DNA from: Hyphodiscus hymeniophilus
Taxonomy: Eukaryota > Ascomycota > Leotiomycetes > Helotiales > Hyphodiscaceae
Direction of reading: 5' to 3'
Assembly: GCA_016508695.1 (NCBI GenBank)
Contig: VNKQ01000003.1
Span: forward strand, 868,001-932,000
Length of the DNA: 64,000 bases
How positions within the stretch are numbered: position 1 is the first letter of the stretch; each line of letters starts with the position of its first letter. Position numbers and translations under genes: made by a program. Below the pieces are notes generated by a model. It saw only the letters and a program-made list of their open reading frames with translations. It searched no databases and had not been told where the DNA came from. This document shows positions 57,537 through 64,000 of this stretch, piece after piece.

Positions 57537-59064
57537 GCTGCTTCCTTATTGGCCCAGTGTGTTCTTCTTAGGTGTAGAATAGAAGGAGAAATGGTCGTCG
57601 GCCAGTTTAGGGCTTGACGTGGAATTTCCAGTGTTTGCGGTATATATGATCTGGATCGTATTGAGGATATGCATTAATAGTCCGTTGAATGAATGGATAC
57701 CATGTTGCATTCAGTTTCAGCGTTGAGAACTTTTCTTCTTGTTTGTGGATTCAAAATAGAACAATAACCCTACAAATGTTTACAATGAACTTCATCTCAT
57801 GTCCACCATTCTAATATCTCCTAGGTTCTTGAGCTCACTTTAATTGCCTGTTGGTATGCCCAATATCCTTCTTTGCTTTCACGTGCGTTGGAATTCACAG
57901 TTTTATGCTTCAATATGAAAAGCAGATTATCCTCAACCTAGATGCATTGAACTATATCAATCATCATCTGGCTGCAATGAAATCAAGTCTGGACAGAGCA
58001 GGGCTCATATCAAGTGCTTTCACCAGATCATTTCTGACATAATCTCCAAGCAAGCAAGCAAGCATGGACAAAATGAGCCTTGTAAAATGAACCGCATTTG
58101 AGATTCAAAGATGCATTGGAATCAGTAGCCGTAAGCAACAGGACATCGGCGACCAATGATCCAGCCGCGGAGAGTACCTGTAATGCATGATGAGGATGTC
58201 TTGCTTCCAGTGGCAGGTGCGCAACAGAGCTTATGAACGTACGAAGGCTAAGGATGTTCAGAATCAACAAGAACAATTGCAAGTTTTGTAGTGCGAGATA
58301 CGGAATCTTTTAAGTACAGAGTCATGTACTGTTGAGAGCTGAAGATGAACGTTTGCTTCTCGAGAGCTTATTGCTCGCTCTTTTTGCTGTTGAAAGTAAG
58401 AGAGAAACTGGATGATTAACTCCCGCCGATGACGGCAGCGTCATGTATTCAAGGCACTCGAAATGGCAGCCAATTCAGCGCCAGGTCACGGTAGGTTACC
58501 TGCGTCTGGAGTATGAGCATGAATCTGTTGATGGAGCGTTAGTTGGGCTGGGGAAAATGATTCTGGTTGAACAGGAAATCGAAATGAAACGGGGTTTAAG
58601 GAGACTGGACGTTGGGTAGGTATCGTTAGGTCAATTGTAACTCACAACCTGGATGACCCTGTGAGGGAGGTTGAATCACGAATCGGTTTTCTGCTGATTG
58701 AAATCCAAGCAATAAACATATTAGATGAACTCGAATTAGGGTCCAAATAAAGCATCAGATTGCCCTTCACTGATCCTATGGGTAAGTGCTTAGGATCTAA
58801 CACGCGATGCTAAAGCATCAATCGCTGAACTTCTAGCATCTCAAAGTTCTCTTGCAGCTCCATATTGGCAGATTGTCACTGGATGTTTGAAGTGTCTTCC
58901 GATTTCATAATACCTAAGTCTGGAAGCCACGCATTCTAAACACCTCAGCTCAAAGTCCCCATGCGTCAAATGCTCTTTCAAGTGTAACCCAGCCTATAAC
59001 TCCGTCGCGAAAGCTGAAAGTCTCATCACTCGTATCGCTGAATCTGCGGGTATCGTAGTTCCGT
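57537..59064. other. 1.5-kb intergenic with an AAGC microsatellite
   Basis: I see no gene. A tandem AAGC run (CAAGCAAGCAAGCAAGC) lies at about 58047-58063. Frames here are short and unsupported. Confidence 0.5.
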
Positions 59065-59380
59065 CTACTTCTTGCCACCAGCAGCCTCAGCCGCTTTCTT
59101 CGCATCGGCTAGAAACTTGTCAAAAATGTGTCTCAAATGCGCTTTCAAGACATACCAGCAGCCTGCTTTTCCCTCATCTTCTGTGCAACCTTCTCCTTCT
59201 CGCGCTGCATTTCGCTGCCAGACATGGAATTGCCTTTCTTCTGCAATGCGAACATAGTCAGCAAGCACAGTATATGTTTCCATGGGTTGCATGGAGCATT
59301 CTATGGGAATTGCCTACCTGATCAGCCAGCTTTTTTTGATTAGCCTCACGAGCCTTGTCCCGTTGATTTCCTCTGGCCAT
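59065..59380 (-). CDS. SERF-like small EDRK-rich protein
   Basis: Exons 59380-59318, 59240-59156 and 59108-59065 give 63 aa, about the family size. The N-terminus MARGNQRDKAREANQKKLAD and the following KKGNSMSGSEMQREKEKVAQ match the 4F5/SERF family, whose members are small, highly charged and bind RNA and amyloid-prone proteins. The C-terminus ends in an Ala/Lys helix (ADAKKAAEAAGGKK). The splice sites are GT-AG, and the first intron (77 nt) falls after residue 21. Confidence 0.85.
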
Positions 59381-60559
59381 TATGATTGACTGTGAACGCT
59401 CACGAGAATCGAGGGGTTTTCAGAATGTTTATTGTCTGGTGCGGTTCTGTCGATTCCGAATAGAACAGGTCGGAAAAAAGAAGCACCGATGATTGCCTAA
59501 GGCATCAAAGCGTATAAGGTATGGTCATGAGATTCTTGCAGCGCCTGGGGACATCATCCCCATCCTCTTCGACCTCATGCTTCGATGCAAATGATATGAT
59601 CCTATCAACATGGATGACGGGCAATATCCCAAATCAGTGATGGATATGAGAGGATTTCAAGACCATCGGCGCGAGGTTCTTTGTACCTTTCCGACTGTTG
59701 CCTCAGATGAACTTGAAACAAACTTCCAAGCGCCTATGTCCAATGAACTCAGCTCAACCCTCAGGCCTCGAAACCGCCGCAGAGTATCTTCCGCCAAGAG
59801 CATGGACCTGGGGTAGACTATGCGAGCGCATCGAAGGGCAATAGGTCGAAGGTGGGAATCTCAAGCATGGATCGTGGCAGGGACATGCTCTGCGCCCGCG
59901 CGAATGTTGATGCTGACGAGCGGGATGAGCCTTTCGACGAGGCTCAAGAAGTTCCGTCTTGGCCTCCTACGGACTGACCTTGATACCGTTTTGGCCAGTG
60001 GATCGTTCCGATCTCGCGCCTGAAACATGGAGTGCCTTCTCGCGCCCTCTGAAGCAGGTCGAGGATCAGTTTCTTTGACACTCATCCATTGGACCAAGAC
60101 GAAGCATTTGTCGAAAGGTGCTTCGATGATTCAAACTAAGCACATAGGCAAAAGCGTTGACACCCACAATGGCTCTAGTACAAGCGTCTCGTTGCTCATT
60201 GTGCTGGTTCTTATAGTGGACTATCGTCGCTGAACAAACACCCTTCCTTATTGTGCTTTTCTATTGTGACTGGTCTCGACAATGCGGACTGTTCTTGAAT
60301 GCTAATACTCTCATACTTAATAATTTTCTTCCGTTACTCAACTCTTCCTTTTGACAATTAGACATATCAATTTCACGATCTTTCGATCTACTTCAAGCCA
60401 GTTTCGAGTTCCTTCCACTGCCGGCCAGTCAAATACCCTCTTTCCATAACACCATTACTACACGATTGAAATCGTCTACTTTTCAGAGTCGTAAGTTTAG
60501 TGTCCTACCTGAAATTTGAAGTCTGACTAAAAATCTAGAATTCTACGTTTACTGTCAAG
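59381..60559. other. 1.2-kb intergenic, nothing recognised
   Basis: Several short frames occur at 59610-60233 on both strands without motif support. A leader intron (donor GTAAGT at 60490, acceptor TAG near 60538) may lie before the next gene. Confidence 0.45.
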
Positions 60560-61390
60560 ATGTTTAACCTCAACTTCAACAACGACGCCAAGCGTGGCCC
60601 CGGTTACATCATCCTGAACGTCCTCCGAGTTCTCAACATCATCGCGCTTCTTACAGTCGCGATATCCAGTTGGGTCATGCTAGTCATGACTGTCAAAACC
60701 TCCAACTTCTTCTTCTTCGACGGTGTCTCGCACTTCATTACCTCAGTTATCGCCCTTTTCCTCATCGTTTCCGAGCTCACCCTCTTCCAATCATACTTCG
60801 CTAGAAACTGGCCTATGCTCAGCATCGACTCTGGGTTTGTCTTCCTGGGCATGTCGATGATTATTCTGGGCTTCAATGTCCTTGGTAATCTCAACAAGAG
60901 TGCGACGAGTGTCACTACCTTGGGTCTGCCTCTCTGGCGCATTGTCATCGCATCCGGCATTCTCTCTGCTTTGATGGGTCTTTTCAACATCATCGCAACC
61001 TTCGTCTTCTGCGACTCCGTTCATGGTATTACCGGTCGACAGGTCCGCAGCCATGGCGCCTCGATTCCTAAAAACACAATCACGAAGTCCTTCAGCCTCA
61101 ATTCGGGATCCACTCGTCGCGCCGCCACACCCGATCTTCCAATGTATAACACCGAAGAACGCCACAAGTCAAGATTCGGCCTCAAGTTTCCCATTCGTAT
61201 GTCTGGCATCTCAAGACCCGTTCCCAACGATGCCGAGCAGTTTCAGAAATGGGAGTCGAGATCCTCACCTGTTGTGCCCGAGATCCAACGCCCTCCCACT
61301 GCTCTTCACCCATTCCATGCGGCTCCCGAGCGGCCTGAGTATCCAGCTTCGTCGAGATACAGTGAAGCCAGCGTGCTCACACGGTTTTAG
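60560..61390 (+). CDS. four-helix membrane protein, DUF7598-like
   Basis: A single exon encodes 276 aa. It opens NDAKRGPGYIILNVLRVLNI and has four membrane segments: IIALLTVAISSWVMLVMTV, FITSVIALFLIVSELTLF, SGFVFLGMSMIILGFNVLG and IVIASGILSALMGLFNIIAT. The conserved loop FQSYFARNWPMLS lies between the second and third, and GNLNKSATS follows the third. The C-terminal 100 residues are polar and Ser/Arg/Pro-rich, probably cytosolic. This matches a widespread ascomycete family with a MARVEL-like layout; the function is unknown to me. Confidence 0.85.
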   Translation: MFNLNFNNDAKRGPGYIILNVLRVLNIIALLTVAISSWVMLVMTVKTSNFFFFDGVSHFITSVIALFLIVSELTLFQSYFARNWPMLSIDSGFVFLGMSMIILGFNVLGNLNKSATSVTTLGLPLWRIVIASGILSALMGLFNIIATFVFCDSVHGITGRQVRSHGASIPKNTITKSFSLNSGSTRRAATPDLPMYNTEERHKSRFGLKFPIRMSGISRPVPNDAEQFQKWESRSSPVVPEIQRPPTALHPFHAAPERPEYPASSRYSEASVLTRF

Positions 61391-61818
61391 GACAGAGACT
61401 TCAAGGCATGTATAGAGGAGGGAAATATTGAATGAAGTGCTTGGAGTTTTGCTTTCCAAAATACCCGATCATTACGAGTTACGAAGCAATGTGTTTCGGA
61501 ACGGAGTATAGGCGTCCGGAACTCAGCGAGGAATGATCTGTTTTTACAACTTTGCTACATTTGATGTTCAACAATAAATCATAGAATCGAAACATGTCTT
61601 TTAACTTGTATAAACGTGAATTCGTGGGTTTGTTTCGAAGAGTAATGATCCTGCCATGCCCACCCACAATCCAAAACGGGACGGGTGTCCGATAAGGCAC
61701 TGCTCAAGTCTAAATTCCATATTTCTTCAAGGACATGCTGCTTCTCCATTACTTGCGCACAACTTCTCGATTCCTCCCACAGATCTCACACTCTCGCTCT
61801 TCCATCCGCACATACACA
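61391..61818. other. intergenic, guanylate kinase promoter
   Basis: This is the 3' flank of the membrane-protein gene and the C/A-rich leader of the guanylate kinase. I see no gene. Confidence 0.5.
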
Positions 61819-62669
61819 ATGGCACCAGGTGAACGCCCAGTCCTCTTCCCCAATCTCAATCCCACCTCCACCGCCCTCACCTCCCCCCCCAACTTATCTC
61901 TAACAATCTACTAGTCCCCACCTCTACAAATCCAATAATTATCTCCGGGCCCTCCGGAGTTGGTAAAGGCACATTATACAAACTTCTCCTAGAGCGCCAT
62001 CCCTCAACGTTCGCGACGAGCATCTCGCACACAACGCGTGATCCGCGGCCTGGCGAGCAGCGCGATGTAGACTACTACTATGTCCCAATGGCAGAGTTTG
62101 AGAAGAAAATCGAGGAAGGGGGATTTGTAGAGCATGCAAAATTTGGCGGGAACAGGTATGGCACGTCTAAGGATATGATTAGGGAGTTTATGGGACGGGG
62201 AAGGGTCGTGGTATTGGACATCGAAATGGAGGTATGTTTTCCCCATTCTGGCTGCGCGTCCATTAGACTGGGCTTTCGAGGGAGACGGCAATGGATGGAA
62301 GTCCTCGGAGTTTTGGGGACTTAATTGTGAGTAGTGCTGATTGAAGGGATGCAGGGCGTCAAGCAAATTAAGAAATCCGACATCTCAGCCCGCTACGTCT
62401 TCATCTCACCACCGAAGCCCGAGCTAGAAACTCTCGAGAAGCGTCTACGAGGTCGAGGAACGGAGAAGGAGGATTCGATCCAGAAACGACTGGCACAAGC
62501 CAAGCTAGAGTTGGATTACTCGAAGACAGAAGGCGTCCATGATTTGATCATCGAGAATGACGATCTGGAGACGGCGTACAAGGAATTGGAGAATTTCATA
62601 TTCAATGAAAAGACCCAGGATCAAGGGGCGAAGGATGGGGACAAGGCTGGTGTTTCTGTTCAAGACTGA
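61819..62669 (+). CDS. GUK1: guanylate kinase
   Basis: The enzyme phosphorylates GMP to GDP, needed for GTP and for GDP-mannose supply. Exons 61819-61828 (10 nt), 61915-62231 and 62355-62669 give 213 aa. The P-loop is ISGPSGVGKGTLYKLLLERH. The GMP-binding region is TSISHTTRDPRPGEQRDVDY, then YYVPMAEFEKKIEEGGFVEH and NRYGTSKDMI. The lid region RLRGRGTEKEDSIQKRL follows. The very short first exon (MAP plus one base) is unusual but gives perfect phase. No presequence is visible, so the protein is cytosolic. The C-terminal 25 residues are Asp/Gly-rich. Confidence 0.94.
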
Positions 62670-63106
62670 GCAAAAGTTGGTTATCAAGTGGAAGGAGAGT
62701 TTGAAAACTCTGCGAGTTGAATCTGCATTGGGCTTCTGCCTGGAGCTCAAAAGTCATTGGTATATCGGGTATTTTAGAAGGAGCTCGAAATCAGCTTCGC
62801 GCTTTCTTATGGTTGATCATGCTGGAGAAGCACATAGAGCATAGAAATGCATTGCATATTCTACAATATTCCTGCCACAAAGGAACGTCTACTACAAGTG
62901 AAACGAATTCTCAATATTAGAGAAGGCTAATTAAGCAAGGAGAAATATAGAGAACTCGGAGTAGACAACGTAAAGCCCAGCCAAAGCAGCTCTCCCTGAC
63001 CAGATCAAGGAAATCCCTGAAGTCGCTTTTTGCATAAAGAACCATCTCGCCATCATTAACAAGCGCCTGGCACCTCTTCATCAACCCAACTCTCCTCTCT
63101 GCCACC
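62670..63106. other. intergenic between convergent genes
   Basis: I see no supported gene. It should hold the 3' ends of the guanylate kinase and septin transcripts. Confidence 0.5.
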
Positions 63107-64000
63107 TTAGTAGCCGTTCATTGTCATTCTCTGGGAGTTTCTGCTCAGTTCTCGCTCCGCTGCAGGGGATATAGGTCGGCTGCCAGCGTGTCCTCCAGCG
63201 GCGCTGCTCTCCTTAAGTGCAAGCAATTGCTTGGCGCGGAATGTCTCGTAGTGGATTTGGGAGGTTGTTTCGATCAGGTCTTGTAGGTGAGTGCGGGTAA
63301 GGAAGTTTCGGAGGTATACGAATTCGCAATGGTTCTCATCCTCAACGTTGATGACTCCCCATCTGTTTTGGCGGCCACGGACTTGCTTACCTCCAACGAT
63401 GATTGACTTCTCAGATCCAACGACTGCAAAGGGGATGATGCTCTGGATCAATGTTAGCAGGGTAGTTGTACTTTGGAGCTTTGCACACAAACCTTGATTT
63501 GGGCGTTCAAAGCACGCTCTTCCTCATCGAACTCATCATTTTCGTATGGGTACATCTTCAAGTTATGGAAAGCGAACTCCTCCTTTATGCGTTCCTTGAA
63601 TGCGCTTCTCTCCTCGAGCGTCAAGGAATCAGACTTGGCAATGACTGGGACGACGTTGACCACATCTGAGAGCTTCTTCAGGACCACAATATCGATTGGC
63701 TTCAGGGCGTGGCCAGAAGGTTGGATGAAGAAAAGGCAGCAGTGGATACGGGTGTCTTGGATATATCGTTCTCGCTGAGCAGTGAGCTCCTTTCGGAGGT
63801 ATGCAGAGTGTTGGTCCTTGATGTACTTGACAATTGGATCCCAGCATCTGTCGTTGTTGACCTGGTCACCATAGCCGGGGGTATCCACGATGTTCAACCG
63901 CAGACGAACTCCGTTCTCCTCGATGATATGCGAGACTGTCTGGATTTCGGTAGTAGATCGAACGGGCTCATCAGGTGCGAGTCTTCCTTTCGAGTCGATC
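63107..64000 (-). CDS. CDC3: septin, Cdc3/AspB type, partial
   Basis: Septins form filaments at septa, hyphal tips and branch points. The window holds the C-terminal two exons, 64000-63494 (running off the right edge) and 63442-63107, about 280 residues. Visible features are the G3 motif DTPGYGD, the septin block IKDQHSAYLRKEL, the G4 motif AKSD within VPVIAKSDSLTLEERSAF and the septin unique element around GRQNRWGVINVEDENHCEFV. The C-terminus reads SRPISPAAERELSRNSQRMT; it has no long coiled coil. The sequence fits the Cdc3/AspB group best. The P-loop lies outside the window. Confidence 0.92.

Overview
This window looks like a nuclear contig from a filamentous ascomycete (Pezizomycotina; Leotiomycetes is my guess, not proven). 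Genes lie on both strands. Most are broken by short GT-AG introns of about 45-90 nt. Intergenic spaces are short, and the gene set includes Elongator, TRAPP, a septin, Rho1, SMN, a RAM-pathway LRR protein, a GPI-type aspartic protease and a cupredoxin-like secreted protein. I rebuilt exon structures by hand from reading frames and splice signals. No rRNA, tRNA, CRISPR, intact transposon or virus-like gene was found.

Layout. 1-605: possible partial gene (-). 1.4-4.5 kb: SOG2-like LRR protein (-). 5.6-7.5 kb: TRAPPC13 (-) head to head with a small SET protein (+). 7.7-10.9 kb: KH-domain splicing-factor-like protein (-) head to head with the acetolactate synthase small subunit ILV6 (+). 11.1-14.0 kb: Tag1-like vacuolar membrane protein (-) with an apparent one-base frameshift. 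14.8-15.6 kb: decayed methyltransferase (+). 16.5-17.7 kb: ornithine carbamoyltransferase (+). 19.8-21.8 kb: Rud3-like golgin (+). 22.4-25.0 kb: two unnamed proteins, convergent. 25.6-27.6 kb: GET1 (-) head to head with a PTAR1-like protein (+). 30.6-32.4 kb: aspartic protease (+). 34.2-35.9 kb: AVT-type amino-acid transporter (+). 36.5-38.1 kb: two small related Cys/His-rich genes (-). 39.1-40.1 kb: RHO1 (-). 42.7-43.3 kb: remnant of an NAD(P)-binding protein (+). 43.8-45.0 kb: mitochondrial L24 (+). 45.1-49.2 kb: ELP1 (-) head to head with a DUF3984-like protein (+). 51.3-52.9 kb: NOP15/NIFK-type RRM protein (-). 54.4-55.1 kb: SMN (+). 56.4-57.5 kb: cupredoxin-like secreted protein (+). 59.1-59.4 kb: SERF-like peptide (-). 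60.6-61.4 kb: four-helix membrane protein (+). 61.8-62.7 kb: guanylate kinase (+). 63.1-64.0 kb: septin, cut by the right edge (-).

The genes are mostly housekeeping and do not form a biosynthetic cluster. Recurring themes are branched-chain amino acid and arginine synthesis (ILV6, OTC, with Gcn4/Cpc1-type sites nearby), secretory traffic (TRAPPC13, Rud3, GET1), polarity and cell wall (SOG2, RHO1, septin) and RNA biology (KH protein, SMN, NOP15, ELP1). Four divergent gene pairs share intergenic regions under 300 bp.

The most unusual points are the pair of small Cys/His-rich proteins at 36.5-38.1 kb and several places where a conserved protein needs a frame change (Tag1-like, methyltransferase, possibly the KH protein and SMN). 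Some of these may be assembly indels rather than biology.
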